Shown here in pieces: positions 1 through 10,127 of a stretch of 42,935 bases of DNA; position 1 is the stretch's first letter, and every line of letters begins with the position of its first letter. The stretch covers positions 1 through 42,935 of the forward strand of contig NZ_MWWY01000010.1 in assembly GCF_002259755.1 (NCBI RefSeq), in the 5' to 3' direction. Both the position numbers and the translations under genes were made by a program. Under the pieces are notes generated by a model. That model was not told where the DNA came from, did no database searches, and saw nothing but the letters and a program-made list of their open reading frames with translations. This DNA is from Bifidobacterium hapali (lineage in GTDB: Bacteria; Actinomycetota; Actinomycetes; Actinomycetales; Bifidobacteriaceae).

Positions 1-416
1 TTCGGACGCGCCGCGTCCCTCGTCTTCCTGAGGTACCGGTCCATCGTGGCCGGGCTCATCGCCATCAATTCGTTGAACGCGAACCCGTCGTACTCGGCAA
101 GCTCGCCACGGGCTCTCAGCGTGGGCAGCCACAGGGGCAGCATCTGCTTGAGGTACTTCGCGCACGGCAGATCCATCATCAGCCACACCCGCACCAGCAG
201 CTCGCGCGACTGCTCCGAATACCGTTTCGGCCGTGTCTTCCTGGCCGCCGGCAGCTCGCGCGGCTGCGTGCCGGCCTCGGTGAGCCTGCGCCTCGCGGTG
301 CTTCTGCCGATCTTCAGCACGGAGCACATCTCGTCGAGGATGCGCCCCTTGTCCTTCTTCGATGCCTTCATGTACTCGTCCCTGAACCTCAGGGTGACCT
401 GCCGCTTCGTCGCCAT
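1..416 (-). CDS. DDE/rve-type IS transposase, N-terminal part (runs off window)
   Basis: The reverse strand encodes about 138 residues from an ATG at 416 with GGAAGG eight bases upstream; the frame is still open at base 1. The protein starts MATKRQVTLRFRDEY, is rich in Arg/Lys, and has a helix-turn-helix-like stretch (ILDEMCSVLKIGRSTARRRL) followed by MAMSPATMDRYL. That last motif recalls a group of integrase-core (rve) transposases that carry LLAMSPATIDRLL ahead of the DDE domain. The catalytic domain would lie beyond the window. An in-frame ATG at 434 is possible but has no ribosome site. About 100 bases separate it from the broken LTA-synthase gene, as expected for the noncoding left end of an IS. 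The exact IS family is not assigned. Confidence 0.75.
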   Translation of the reverse strand, partial: MATKRQVTLRFRDEYMKASKKDKGRILDEMCSVLKIGRSTARRRLTEAGTQPRELPAARKTRPKRYSEQSRELLVRVWLMMDLPCAKYLKQMLPLWLPTLRARGELAEYDGFAFNELMAMSPATMDRYLRKTRDAARP

Positions 417-517
417 GCTGATCTTGCCTTCCATACGACAAGCCAAACAGGACCGGTACCGTTCGCGCTCATTTCCGATGAGGCACCACTAGCCATTACG
501 CGCTCAAAAAACGTGAG

Positions 518-2068
518 TCACGTCGTACTAAAACTACTAAAACCAAACTTCTTATAATTAGAATCCCGAAGGTACATGTTTTTGTAGTAAGGATGGAATG
601 CAATTGACGCGTTATCTCCGTACGTATCATTCCATATCTGGTTAAAAGTATATGGGTGCTTTTGATGTGGTACAAGTTCCTGATATGGGGACTGCATTGA
701 ATCATCAAATAGGGCAAGACTCAATCCAGTTAACGACTGATATTCAATATTTGCGGTTCCACCACCATATCCGGGAGAAAGCATTAGACCAGACGTAGTT
801 GTATTTTTCAAAGATCGAATATTTGGCATCGGATCTTCGGTTAATGTAATACCTGGAACGCGCATGGGATCAGAGAATGTCTCAGATAAAAGCATGATAA
901 CTGTACTGGCTGTGATGTCATTCGAACGAGTTTGATTTATTGTAGTTGAGATAGCTTTGTATCTACCGGCCAGCGTTTGCATTACTTTCTTACTGTAATT
1001 TTCTGGCTTTTCCATTGTCTTTGCATGCGCGAGACGTAGGAAATTCATTGCTGGACCATTATTACGAGAATCGCTGAGCGCATCCCATAACTGTGGCGAA
1101 TCGCCCATACTTTTTGCCCACTCATATGACCATGATCCCGGAATTCCTAAATTCCATGTGAACGAAAACAGTGTTGCTGCGCTCACCACCACGGCAATTA
1201 ATCGCGTAATATTGCCAGCAATCACCATGCGACTGCGCAACGGACGACGCCAATGGAATGGAATTACACAACGACGACGATCAAGTAACTGCAATCCAGC
1301 ACAAATCAGCACCAGCCAGAACAGCATACGAATTGAACCATGCACTAACGCAAGATCGTCTTGCGGAATAAACGACCAAATTTCGCCGCCGTTACCGCCC
1401 GACACAAAACTTAAATCAGACGGAATAATCGGCTCATTACGTAACTCAACTTTAATATGATTTGCCACTGCGAACGCAGTCATCACAACTGAAAACACGG
1501 CTGTTGCTATCCAGAACCGGTTGATCAGAAATACCAGCACAAGGTACATCAAGCCTAGAATCAGAAAATTCAGCAACGCATTATTAATCTTTTGCAGCCA
1601 AACTTGCGCCACGAATTTCGTAATCTGACCAGCGATACTGTTCCACGCTTTCGTATAGTCGTCCACTGCATTCGGATCATCATATGTTGGCTCGCTGTAC
1701 ACGCTCCACTGCAGGAATACCGTTGCAGCTGCAGTAATGAGTGTGAATACAATCGTGTAAAACGCGTACGAGAAGCAAATACGGGAACTCCACAGTGTGC
1801 GTAGAAGTGGTGTAATTCGTGACCATACGGTGCATACTGCTCGGCTTACTGCTTGGCCTGCAGGAGAGTTGAGGATTGTCGCAAACAGTATCCGCAAACT
1901 ATTTCTTGCACTGATGCTCGTTGAACTAGAGTGCTTTGCTGCTACTTTATCCGTGGTATCTGCAACGACTGTGTTTGCTACGATCGCTGCTACTGTATCT
2001 TGTGCGATCGCGCTCTCGTTCGTGCCGTATGCGGTGTTCGATTCGTAGTCGTCCTGCTGCTGTGCCAT
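518..2068 (-). pseudogene. LTA synthase family (sulfatase-fold) membrane protein, truncated by IS insertion
   Basis: The product resembles LtaS-type phosphoglycerol transferases that polymerise glycerophosphate outside the membrane. After a hydrophilic N-terminus come several hydrophobic segments (for example FYTIVFTLITAAATVFL and FLILGLMYLVLVFLI), then the opening of the extracellular sulfatase domain: STVIMLLSETFSDP, and GGGTANIEYQSLTG, which should hold the catalytic Thr. The frame stops at KKFGFSSFSTT, right next to the transposase at 1-416. The second half of the sulfatase domain, with its remaining metal ligands, is missing, so the remnant should be inactive. The start at 2068 (MAQQQDDYES) was preferred; Met codons at 2116 and 2086 are alternatives. 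The other part of the gene would be expected beyond the IS, outside the window. Confidence 0.8.
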
Positions 2069-2215
2069 GTGTCCATTCACTTCCATTACAACGTAACGGA
2101 CACATTCTAATAACATGTTCAGGACTTATTGTTTAGGTTAAGTTCACCAAGTGTTTACTTAAAGCGGTGATTTTGCTGAGCATGCTTCTATTTTGAATTT
2201 TCGCTCTGTTGAGCC

Positions 2216-2255
2216 CTCGGCTCCCCTGACAGCTCCCCTGATAAGGGGAGTCGAG
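2216..2255. repeat. Dispersed palindrome, family A (short form)
   Basis: CTCGGCTCCCCT pairs with AAGGGGAGTCGAG around a second GCTCCCCT. It shares the CTCCCCTGACAAGGGGAG core found again at 6808, 19735, 23380, 29785 and 32841. It lies between the stop of the rmlB-like gene and the start of the LTA-synthase remnant, both read leftwards, so it could act as a terminator for the upstream part of the latter's transcript or simply be a mobile-repeat relic. Confidence 0.7.
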
Positions 2256-2285
2256 ATGGATTTCATCAAAACCGGTGACCCTCGA

Positions 2286-3443
<1,158 letters not shown>

Positions 3444-3622
3444 TTATCGTAGAGTCAGGTCGAGGCATACCGCCTAGTTTGATGCACGTGGGATGTGCGC
3501 GGATACGTGTCCTGCAAGGCGCTGGCACGTAGCAGACTGATGCCAATGGCTGTGGTCATAGCGTATGTAATCCCTTCGCTGCGGAATCTGACCGAGTTGA
3601 GCACCTTCTCGTGCTTAACATC

Positions 3623-3642
3623 TATCCCCGATGTCGGGGATA
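3623..3642. promoter_or_regulatory. 20-bp perfect palindrome, possible operator
   Basis: TATCCCCGA-TG-TCGGGGATA is a perfect inverted repeat with a two-base centre. It ends 18 bases before the predicted -35 box at 3661. The size, symmetry and position suit an operator or activator site for a dimeric regulator controlling the small genes at 3728-4169. The cognate protein is unknown. Confidence 0.5.
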
Positions 3643-3660
3643 ATCTGGAATCGCTGCGAT

Positions 3661-3689
3661 TTGCTGGGAATGTGGAATCCTTGTAATAT
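3661..3689 (+). promoter_or_regulatory. Sigma-70-like promoter
   Basis: TTGCTG (3661-3666), a 17-base spacer and TAATAT (3684-3689) match the housekeeping consensus. It points to the ORF at 3728, which has its own Shine-Dalgarno sequence at 3712-3717. Confidence 0.5.
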
Positions 3690-3727
3690 GCTCACTTACA
3701 CGAAAAACTGGGGAGGGTGACGTGGTC

Positions 3728-3901
3728 ATGACCGATGCTGGTGTGAAGCCGATCCCGGTATACACGCCGCCCGAAGACGGAATCCCTCGCAACCGCGTCG
3801 ATGAGAAATGGATGAGGCTGTCGCTGAGCGCCCGCCATTACATGGGGCGACGTGCGAAAACCCACGGAGAAACTAGGAACGGCTCTGAACCTCGTCGTTG
3901 A
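3728..3901 (+). CDS. Small hypothetical protein
   Basis: Encodes 57 residues starting MTDAGVKPIPVYTPPEDG; GGAGGG lies ten bases before the ATG and a promoter lies just upstream. A GTG at 3722 is a less well spaced alternative. The protein is hydrophilic and basic towards the end (RHYMGRRAKTHGETR). No family was recognised. Its last 50 bases overlap the next ORF in the +1 frame, so the two may be a single gene split by an indel, a programmed +1 shift, or two translationally coupled genes. Confidence 0.4.
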   Translation: MTDAGVKPIPVYTPPEDGIPRNRVDEKWMRLSLSARHYMGRRAKTHGETRNGSEPRR

Positions 3902-4169
3902 GCGCAAGTGTCTGAGTGACCATCAGATGGCGCTCAGACAGTTTCAGTGTTGTGAGCCGAACGGTCCCGAATGGACGATGGATGCGCAACGTTACATTGG
4001 GGATATCAACGTGTGCAAAACATTTGATGGAGTCGAACGCACACTCCTTGTGGTGGCCGGCATCGCTCCGTCTAGGGACGATGTGGTCGGCTTCTGTGAA
4101 TATGGCGTGGCCGTCGAGACCACACCGGAGACCGAGGGGGTCTACCAAATTTCCTATATTTCATCTTAA
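3852..4169 (+). CDS. Small hypothetical protein (possibly second half of a frameshifted gene)
   Basis: A GTG-initiated frame of 105 residues. The middle (TLLVVAGIAPSRDDVVGFC then YGVAVETTPETEGVYQI) looks like an ordinary folded protein, but no family was recognised. There is no good ribosome site at the GTG, which lies inside the preceding 57-codon ORF one frame away. That makes read-through, coupling or an ancestral fused gene plausible. Downstream come the 32-bp repeats of the ATPase gene. Confidence 0.35.
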   Translation: MRKPTEKLGTALNLVVERKCLSDHQMALRQFQCCEPNGPEWTMDAQRYIGDINVCKTFDGVERTLLVVAGIAPSRDDVVGFCEYGVAVETTPETEGVYQISYISS

Positions 4170-4254
4170 CGAGGATGGGGTGCGCAAGGTTGTGGTTGAT
4201 ACGTTTTATCGGCCGGTTGCGTGAGGTTCGGTGAGGTTGCGTGAGGCTGATCGT

Positions 4255-4366
4255 GGTTTGAAAACGCAACTGAAATGTCAAATTTTGGTTTGAAAACGCA
4301 ACTCTACGGGCATAAAACGGTTTGAAAACGCAATAGTACAAGGCTAAAATGGTTTGAAAACGTGAA
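4255..4366 (+). repeat. Four GGTTTGAAAACGCAA repeats at exact 32-bp spacing
   Basis: Copies start at 4255, 4287, 4319 and 4351. The first three share GGTTTGAAAACGCAA; the fourth reads GGTTTGAAAACGTGA. The other half of each 32-bp unit varies. Spacing is about three helical turns, placing each copy on the same DNA face. The array ends right before the ATPase gene, and each copy contains a TTGAAA that can serve as a -35 box, so it is probably a cooperative operator. Confidence 0.8.
4322..4350 (+). promoter_or_regulatory. Promoter embedded in the 32-bp repeats
   Basis: TTGAAA (4322-4327) lies in repeat 3, with a 17-base spacer and TAAAAT (4345-4350) directly before repeat 4. A weaker pair, TTGAAA at 4290 and TAAAAC at 4313, lies one repeat earlier. 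Transcription would start inside repeat 4, near 4357, giving a leader of roughly 30 bases to the preferred start codon at 4387. Confidence 0.55.
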
Positions 4367-4386
4367 CCATGACAAAGGTGGCGCGC

Positions 4387-5700
4387 ATGCTGCGAAGGAA
4401 AATTGAGGCTGAACTGGAACGGTGGCACAACGCTCCACGTCGCACGGCATTGTTGGTTACTGGCGCTCGACAGATTGGCAAGACATACAGTATTCGACGG
4501 TTTGCTGCACAGCATTATGAGCACGTTGCAGAGCTTAATTTTATCGAGAATCCGGAATTGGCAACATTATTCAGCACTCCTCGCGATGCAAAAAATATAT
4601 TGATGAGGCTTGAGCTTGTCGCTAATACGCCGTTAGTGCCGGGCAAAACGTTGATTTTCTTCGATGAAGTGCAACAGTGCAAAGAAGTTGTAACAGCCAT
4701 TAAGTTTCTGGTGGATGACGGGCGTTTCGACTACGCGCTGTCTGGATCACTTCTTGGCGTTGAACTTGAGGACATTCGATCCGTACCAGTTGGATACATG
4801 AGTGAGCTGGACATGTATCCTTTGGATTTCGAGGAATTCTGCTGGTCTCAAAACATTGGGGACGAAGTGTTTGACATGCTTCGTGAGTGTATCTCGCGTC
4901 AGCAAAGTATTGATGAGTTTATACATCGACGGCTGATGGAACTGTATTATACGTATCTGGTGATAGGCGGAATGCCTGCGGCAGTTGAATCGTTTGTACT
5001 CAACGGTAGTGTCGCGGATGCTCGTACTATACAGGAAAATATTAAGCGTGAATATCGTCGCGATATTGGCCAATACGCTCGTAAAGAAGATCGATTGCAT
5101 ATCCGCTCCATTTACGATTTGGTTCCAAGCGAGTTGAATAATCCAAATAAACGGTTCACGTTTTCCAAGATCGACAAGAAGCTACGTTTTAAAGCGCTTG
5201 CTTCGGATTTTGATTGGCTGGTTGGCGCTGGAGTTGCGATTGCAGCGTATAACGTGGATGAACCGTGTACTCCATTGGAAATGAGTAAGGAACGTAATTT
5301 ATTTAAGCTTTTCTATAATGATGTTGGGCTGCTGACTGGCTCATTTTTGCGCAAAACTGCGCTTGATGTGCTTAACGGCAATCCCGACATCAATTATGGC
5401 TCCATATATGAGAATGCTGTAGCTCAAGAACTGACGTCTCGCGGTTTCAAACTTTATTATTACAACAGTAAGAAGTTTGGCGAGCTTGATTTTCTTGTTC
5501 AGGACCGTAACGACAATGTGCTACCGATTGAAGTCAAATCCGGCAAATCGTATAAACGTCACCATGCGATAGATAACGTACTGGCACAATCTGATTATCA
5601 TCTCAACATGGGATATGTATTTGGCGTGTGCAATGTCTCCCGTGAAGGTCAGGTTCTGTACGCGCCGGTTTATACGGTTGGACTGCTTGAAAACCAGTAA
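4387..5700 (+). CDS. AAA+ ATPase with DUF4143 domain
   Basis: About 437 residues: an AAA_14 P-loop ATPase followed by a C-terminal DUF4143/nuclease-like region, a family of unknown substrate common in gut bacteria. Visible motifs are Walker A GARQIGKTY, Walker B LIFFDEVQ, sensor ALSGSLLGVE, and near the end NAVAQEL...GELDFLVQ...LPIEVKSGK, a restriction-endonuclease-like D-ExK pattern. An ATG at 4369 is in frame, but the ATG at 4387 has AAAGGTGG six bases upstream and gives the family's usual start (MLRRKIEAELERW), so it was chosen. Base composition is more AT-rich than the neighbours, suggesting horizontal transfer. Expression is probably controlled through the 32-bp repeats. The gene converges on the AEC permease with 16 bases between stops. 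Confidence 0.9.
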   Translation: MLRRKIEAELERWHNAPRRTALLVTGARQIGKTYSIRRFAAQHYEHVAELNFIENPELATLFSTPRDAKNILMRLELVANTPLVPGKTLIFFDEVQQCKEVVTAIKFLVDDGRFDYALSGSLLGVELEDIRSVPVGYMSELDMYPLDFEEFCWSQNIGDEVFDMLRECISRQQSIDEFIHRRLMELYYTYLVIGGMPAAVESFVLNGSVADARTIQENIKREYRRDIGQYARKEDRLHIRSIYDLVPSELNNPNKRFTFSKIDKKLRFKALASDFDWLVGAGVAIAAYNVDEPCTPLEMSKERNLFKLFYNDVGLLTGSFLRKTALDVLNGNPDINYGSIYENAVAQELTSRGFKLYYYNSKKFGELDFLVQDRNDNVLPIEVKSGKSYKRHHAIDNVLAQSDYHLNMGYVFGVCNVSREGQVLYAPVYTVGLLENQ

Positions 5701-5716
5701 TACCGGTAGTAGCATC

Positions 5717-6646
5717 TCACGCGCCGGGCAGTAGCGCGTGCAGGATAGTCATGACGATCAGACTCAGGATTGCGGTAACGGTGAGTGAGAAACCGGCGAG
5801 TTTCGCGTTTCCAGTGAGCGAGTCAGTGAACTTAGTTGAGAAAATCGTGATCGGAGCGAACGAGCCGAGCACAATAATCTCACGAATTCGCATGTCAAAC
5901 GGCAGCAAAAACCATGCGGCGAGCGCGATAATTACACCGAACACGGCACGCCATGCGATCACTTTCATCAGTTCGATTTTGTCTTTGCGATTGTCGGGAA
6001 TTTCCATCATGAGACCGATCATGGCCATCGCGCAAAACGCGTTCGCATTCGCAAACGGGGTGATCAGCGTGATAATCGGCTGCGGAATCGTGATATGCAG
6101 GAACATGAATATCAGCATCAACATGTAAATATCGAACGAAATCGAGCCGAGAAAATCGCGCGCAATATTGCGCAGTCTAAGCCTGAGTGGCAGCGAACGG
6201 AAGTTGTCATCCATGTGTAGCAGTGTGCGCGTGATCGTCAGCGAGCCGGCGGTGGCGACGGTTGCGTTACCAATATCGAGCATGATGATCGGCAGACCGG
6301 CCGACGCGCCCATAAACGTTTGCACGACGGGCAAACAGAACGCGCCGAGATTTAAGCCGGACGCGTTAAGCATTTGGAACGCGCGATAGTTACGTTCGTC
6401 GCCGCGTGAGCCAGCGTACACGATGAACAGCGGGATTGCGCAGGCGAAGAAGCCGAATAGTACGATCCACAGCATGCGCATGTCGTGTTTGTTGGTGGCG
6501 AACGACAGGATGATCGCGCATGGCAGAGTCATGTTGAATACGATGCCTTGCGCGACTTTGTAATCGCGCTCGCCGAAGACGTGCAGATGTTTGAGTGCGT
6601 AGGTGCCGAGGATGGCGATAAGTAGTGCGCCGGATTGGAAGATCAT
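5717..6646 (-). CDS. AEC (auxin efflux carrier) family transporter
   Basis: A 309-residue integral membrane protein with about ten hydrophobic helices. The N-terminal half has NMTLPCAIILSFA and NASGLNLGAFCLPVVQTF, and the C-terminal half LGSFAPITIFSTKFTDSLTG, the two paired half-domains typical of AEC/malate-permease carriers. Members move organic anions such as malate or other small metabolites; the substrate here cannot be read. The start at 6646 (MIFQSGALLIAI) is the first in-frame ATG of the hydrophobic N-terminus, and the upstream ribosome site is weak. It is transcribed alone, divergent from clpB. Confidence 0.85.
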   Translation of the reverse strand: MIFQSGALLIAILGTYALKHLHVFGERDYKVAQGIVFNMTLPCAIILSFATNKHDMRMLWIVLFGFFACAIPLFIVYAGSRGDERNYRAFQMLNASGLNLGAFCLPVVQTFMGASAGLPIIMLDIGNATVATAGSLTITRTLLHMDDNFRSLPLRLRLRNIARDFLGSISFDIYMLMLIFMFLHITIPQPIITLITPFANANAFCAMAMIGLMMEIPDNRKDKIELMKVIAWRAVFGVIIALAAWFLLPFDMRIREIIVLGSFAPITIFSTKFTDSLTGNAKLAGFSLTVTAILSLIVMTILHALLPGA

Positions 6647-6807
6647 GGTTGTGGATGGTTTCTCTCGTAGTTTCGTGCGGTTTTTGCGGTTTTACGGTTT
6701 CGCTCGTGGGGAGCGCTTTGGTGTGCTGACGCATAGTTTAGGCGTGGCTCGTTGCGTGAGGTGGGTTTGTGTTTGCGTGGTGATCGCGGGGATTGAAAGC
6801 TGTGCGT

Positions 6808-6829
6808 GGCTCCCTTGACAAGGGGAGCC
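6808..6829. repeat. Dispersed palindrome, family A (core only)
   Basis: GGCTCCCTTGACAAGGGGAGCC is a 22-base near-perfect inverted repeat matching the core of the larger elements at 19735 and 23380. Only the terminal hairpin is present here, 19 bases before the HAIR operator. Confidence 0.65.
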
Positions 6830-6847
6830 GAGAAAAGGACTTCAAAA

Positions 6848-6868
6848 CTTGAGCGTGTTTGACTCAAG
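6848..6868. promoter_or_regulatory. HAIR element (HspR operator) before clpB
   Basis: CTTGAGC, seven bases, ACTCAAG matches the actinobacterial HspR box CTTGAGT-N7-ACTCAAG with one mismatch. The symmetry extends outward to AAAACTTGAG and CTCAAGTTTT. A -10-like TAGAAT follows at 6878-6883, so a bound repressor would cover the -35 region. This fits the known control of clpB by HspR in actinobacteria. Confidence 0.85.
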
Positions 6869-6988
6869 TTTTGGGAATAGAATGAGTCCTGTATCGGTTG
6901 ACCGTATCAGACAACGAACGAATGACTTGCGGTCGGTGTTGGAGATCAACATCAGACCGCAGGTTGCAAGACTTTTTGGGAGGTTGGT

Positions 6989-9658
6989 ATGGAACAGAAG
7001 TTCACCACAATGGCCCAGCAGGTAATCGGCGACGCAATCCAAAGCGCGTCTGCTGCGGGCAACGCGCAAGTCGAAACTTTGCACGTCATGGACGCACTCC
7101 TGCGTCAGGAAAACGGCGTTATCCAAGGACTTATTCAAGCGGCAGGTGGTAATCCGCAAGCTATCGGAGCAGCCGTACGAAACGCGCTGGTCGCGCTGCC
7201 GAGCGCATCCGGCTCGTCTACGTCGCAGCCGCAAGCAAGTCGTCAACTGACTGCCGCGCTCGCGCAAGCTGAAAAAGAAATGCAGCAGATGGGCGACGAA
7301 TACGTTTCCACTGAGCATCTGCTGATAGGTATCGCAGCCAGCGCGCCGAACCAGTCGGCTGATATTTTAAAAGCCAACGGCGTCACGCCAGAGGCGTTAC
7401 GCAAGGCCGTACCGTCCATTCGCGGCGGTGCGAAAGTCACGAGTCCGGACGCGGAAGGCTCGTATAAGGCGCTCGAAAAGTACTCGACCGATCTGACTGC
7501 TGCTGCGAAGGAAGGTAAACTCGATCCGGTTATCGGCCGCGATCAGGAAATCCGTCGTGTCATCCAAATCTTGAGTCGTCGTACTAAGAACAACCCGGTA
7601 CTAATCGGCGAGCCTGGCGTCGGTAAAACTGCTGTCGTCGAAGGACTCGCGCAACGTATCGTCGCTGGCGATGTGCCGACCACGCTGCAACACAAGAAGC
7701 TGATCTCGCTTGACCTCGGCTCGATGGTGGCAGGCTCGAAGTATCGTGGCGAGTTTGAGGAACGTTTGAAGGCTGTTCTCAACGAAATCAAGAACGCGAA
7801 CGGCGAAATCATCACGTTCATCGACGAGATTCACACGATCGTCGGCGCGGGTGCTGCTGAAGGCTCGATGGATGCTGGCAATATGTTGAAGCCGATGCTG
7901 GCGCGTGGTGAACTACGCCTGATCGGTGCGACCACGCTCGACGAATACCGCGAAAATATTGAGAAGGACCCGGCGCTGGAGCGTCGTTTCCAGCAAGTGT
8001 ACGTCGGCGAGCCGTCTGTTGAGGATACGATCGCGATTTTGCGTGGCTTGAAGCAGCGTTACGAAGCGCACCACAAGGTGACGATCGGCGACGACGCGCT
8101 GGTCGCGGCTGCGACGCTGTCGAATCGTTACATTTCCGGCCGTCAGCTGCCCGATAAGGCCATCGATCTGGTCGATGAGGCTGCTGCGCACTTGCGTATG
8201 GAACTTGATTCTTCGCCTGAGGAAATCGATGAGTTGCAGCGCAAGGTAACGCGTTACGAGATGGAGGAAATGCAGCTTAAGAAGGCGGAAGATCCGGCTT
8301 CTAAGGAGCGGCTTGAGAAGCTCCAAGCGGAAATGGCTGATGCTCGCGAGAAGTTAAGCGGGCTGAAGGCGCGCTGGGATGCGGAAAAGGCCGGTCACAA
8401 CAAGGTCGGTGATCTGCGTGCCAAGTTGGACGCGCTGCGCGTGAAGGCTGACAAGTTCACGCGTGAAGGCAACTTGGCTGAGGCTTCGCGCATCCTGTAC
8501 GGCGAAATTCCAGCAATCCAAAAGCAGTTGGACGCGGCCGAAAAGGCTGATGCGGAGGACACTGCGGCAGGGGCGAATGGTGCGAACAAACCTGAACCGA
8601 TGGTGCCTGATCATGTTGACGCTGATTCGGTGGCTGGCATTGTCTCTGAATGGACCGGTATTCCAGTTGGTCGTCTGATGCAGGGCGAAAACGAAAAGCT
8701 CCTGCACATGGAAGACTATCTCGGCAAGCGCGTGATCGGCCAGAAGGAAGCTATCGCGGCTGTTTCGGACGCGGTTCGTCGCTCGCGTGCTGGTATTTCT
8801 GACCCGAACCGTCCGACCGGCTCGTTCCTGTTCTTGGGACCGACCGGTGTCGGCAAGACCGAGCTGGCTAAGGCGCTCGCTGACTTCCTGTTTGACGATG
8901 AGAAAGCTATGGTTCGTATCGATATGAGCGAGTACATGGAGAAGGCTTCTGTGTCTCGTCTGATCGGTGCGGCGCCGGGTTACGTCGGATATGAGGAAGG
9001 CGGTCAGCTGACTGAAGCTGTGCGTCGTCGTCCATATTCGGTGGTGCTGTTCGATGAGGTTGAAAAAGCCAATCCGGAAGTCTTCGACGTGCTGTTGCAG
9101 GTGCTTGACGATGGTCGCTTGACTGACGGTCAAGGCCGGACCGTGGACTTTAAGAACACGATTCTGATCATGACCTCGAACTTGGGTTCTCAATTCCTTG
9201 TCAATCAAGACATGGATGCGGATGCCAAGAAGAAGGCTGTGATGGACGCGGTGCACATGAACTTCAAGCCGGAGTTCCTGAACCGTCTCGACGAGATCGT
9301 CATGTTCCATCCGCTCACCCGCGACGAGCTTGGCGGCATCGTGAACATTCAGGTCGCGCAGGTTGCGTCTCGCTTGACTGATCGTCGTATTCGTCTCGAC
9401 GTCACCGATGCGGCTCGCGAATGGCTTGCTGACACTGGTTACGATCCGGCGTATGGTGCGCGTCCGTTGCGTCGTTTGGTGCAGACTGAGGTTGGCGATC
9501 AGTTGGCTCGTATGCTGCTCGCTGGCAAGGTGCACGATGGAGACACGGTACTCGTTGATCAGACCGGTGGCGACCACCTTGAGCTCAACGCCATGCCGAC
9601 CGACCCGGATGACGATGGATCGGTGCACGTCGACGGCGTGAAGGCTGACGCGGACTGA
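6989..9658 (+). CDS. clpB: ATP-dependent disaggregase ClpB
   Basis: An 889-residue Hsp100 chaperone that, with DnaK, pulls polypeptides out of aggregates. Domains in order: Clp N repeat (residues 1 to about 145), first AAA+ ring with Walker A GEPGVGKT near 207 and Walker [10 protein letters not shown], a coiled-coil middle domain (about 400-520), second AAA+ ring with Walker A GPTGVGKT near 617, [10 protein letters not shown], and the D2-small domain ending [11 protein letters not shown]. The length is slightly above the usual 850-870 because of an acidic tail (DPDDDG). GGGAGG lies directly upstream of the ATG. It is monocistronic, behind a HAIR operator and ahead of a strong terminator. Confidence 0.98.
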   Translation: MEQKFTTMAQQVIGDAIQSASAAGNAQVETLHVMDALLRQENGVIQGLIQAAGGNPQAIGAAVRNALVALPSASGSSTSQPQASRQLTAALAQAEKEMQQMGDEYVSTEHLLIGIAASAPNQSADILKANGVTPEALRKAVPSIRGGAKVTSPDAEGSYKALEKYSTDLTAAAKEGKLDPVIGRDQEIRRVIQILSRRTKNNPVLIGEPGVGKTAVVEGLAQRIVAGDVPTTLQHKKLISLDLGSMVAGSKYRGEFEERLKAVLNEIKNANGEIITFIDEIHTIVGAGAAEGSMDAGNMLKPMLARGELRLIGATTLDEYRENIEKDPALERRFQQVYVGEPSVEDTIAILRGLKQRYEAHHKVTIGDDALVAAATLSNRYISGRQLPDKAIDLVDEAAAHLRMELDSSPEEIDELQRKVTRYEMEEMQLKKAEDPASKERLEKLQAEMADAREKLSGLKARWDAEKAGHNKVGDLRAKLDALRVKADKFTREGNLAEASRILYGEIPAIQKQLDAAEKADAEDTAAGANGANKPEPMVPDHVDADSVAGIVSEWTGIPVGRLMQGENEKLLHMEDYLGKRVIGQKEAIAAVSDAVRRSRAGISDPNRPTGSFLFLGPTGVGKTELAKALADFLFDDEKAMVRIDMSEYMEKASVSRLIGAAPGYVGYEEGGQLTEAVRRRPYSVVLFDEVEKANPEVFDVLLQVLDDGRLTDGQGRTVDFKNTILIMTSNLGSQFLVNQDMDADAKKKAVMDAVHMNFKPEFLNRLDEIVMFHPLTRDELGGIVNIQVAQVASRLTDRRIRLDVTDAAREWLADTGYDPAYGARPLRRLVQTEVGDQLARMLLAGKVHDGDTVLVDQTGGDHLELNAMPTDPDDDGSVHVDGVKADAD

Positions 9659-9727
9659 TTGGCGGGATATTCGGCTGATGGGCTGATGGGCTATATGGTG
9701 AGGGGCTGATCAGCTGCTATACGGTGA

Positions 9728-9763
9728 GGGCTGGAAGGAGATTCTCCTTCCAGCCCCTTTTTG
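9728..9763 (+). terminator. Rho-independent terminator of clpB
   Basis: GGGCTGGAAGGAG, loop ATT, CTCCTTCCAGCCC form a perfect 13-bp stem followed by a run of five T. It lies 70 bases after the clpB stop. Confidence 0.92.
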
Positions 9764-9791
9764 TTCGCACTGCCTCGGTGTTTCCATTTCT

Positions 9792-10041
9792 GCGTGGCGG
9801 TTTTTGCTCGCTGGGTGGTGTGTCAGTGAGTGTTTTCTGCCAGTAATGAGAGCGCGTGGCGGTTTTTGCTCACTGAGTGGTGTGTCAGTGAGTGTTTTCT
9901 GCCAGTAATGGGAGTGCGTGGCGGTTTTTGCTCGCTGGGTGATGTGTCAGTGAGTGTTTTCTGCCACTAATGGGAGTGCGTGGCGGTTTTGCTCACTGAC
10001 GACAGTTCAGTGAGCAAAAACCGCCACGCACTGAGAAAGCG
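9792..10041. repeat. Tandem palindrome array, family B, 62-bp period
   Basis: Four units start with GCGTGGCGG at 9792, 9854, 9916 and 9978, exactly 62 bases apart. Each has a left arm TGGCGGTTTTTGCTC(A/G)CTG and a right arm CAGTGAG(T)GTTTTCTGCCA. The arm ends pair and the T-rich middles oppose each other. The last unit instead forms a fully paired hairpin, GCGTGGCGGTTTTGCTCACTGA against TCAGTGAGCAAAAACCGCCACGC with one bulged base. The array fills the gap between the convergent clpB and copA. The remaining bases of the 469-base gap show nothing besides the clpB terminator. Confidence 0.85.
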
Positions 10042-10127
10042 ATCAGGCAGGTGGCTGATGATGCGGCGTGGCTTGTCATGAGTCCGCCAGCAATCGGCCT
10101 ATGCTGCCTATATGATCTATGCTCGGG

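Larger units (their letters stand above)
6647..6988. other. Intergenic region between the AEC permease and clpB
   Basis: This 342-base gap holds a short family A palindrome (6808-6829), the HAIR operator (6848-6868), a -10-like TAGAAT at 6878-6883 and a leader hairpin in which TGCGGTC (6928-6934) pairs with GACCGCA (6955-6961), with an inner TGTTG/CAACA pair. The part from 6647 to 6800 shows nothing recognisable. Confidence 0.55.

Noticed and set aside
46..492. 148-codon forward frame at the left edge
   Set aside because: The reverse strand encodes a recognisable transposase N-terminus with a ribosome site; the forward frame has no motif.
3873..4148. Reverse-strand frame with EADHIVPRR, resembling an HNH nuclease core
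   Set aside because: The flanking Cys and Asn residues of HNH domains are missing, and the promoter and ribosome site in this region point the other way.
8354..9628. Long reverse-strand frame (424 codons) opposite clpB
   Set aside because: It is antisense to a clearly conserved ClpB and translates to a His/Arg/Thr-rich sequence with no domain, a normal result of biased codon use.
9792..10041. Regularly spaced repeats read as a CRISPR array
   Set aside because: The whole 62-bp unit is repeated, there are no unique spacers, the units are palindromic, and no cas gene is present. The same applies to the arrays at 26086, 29014 and 37088.
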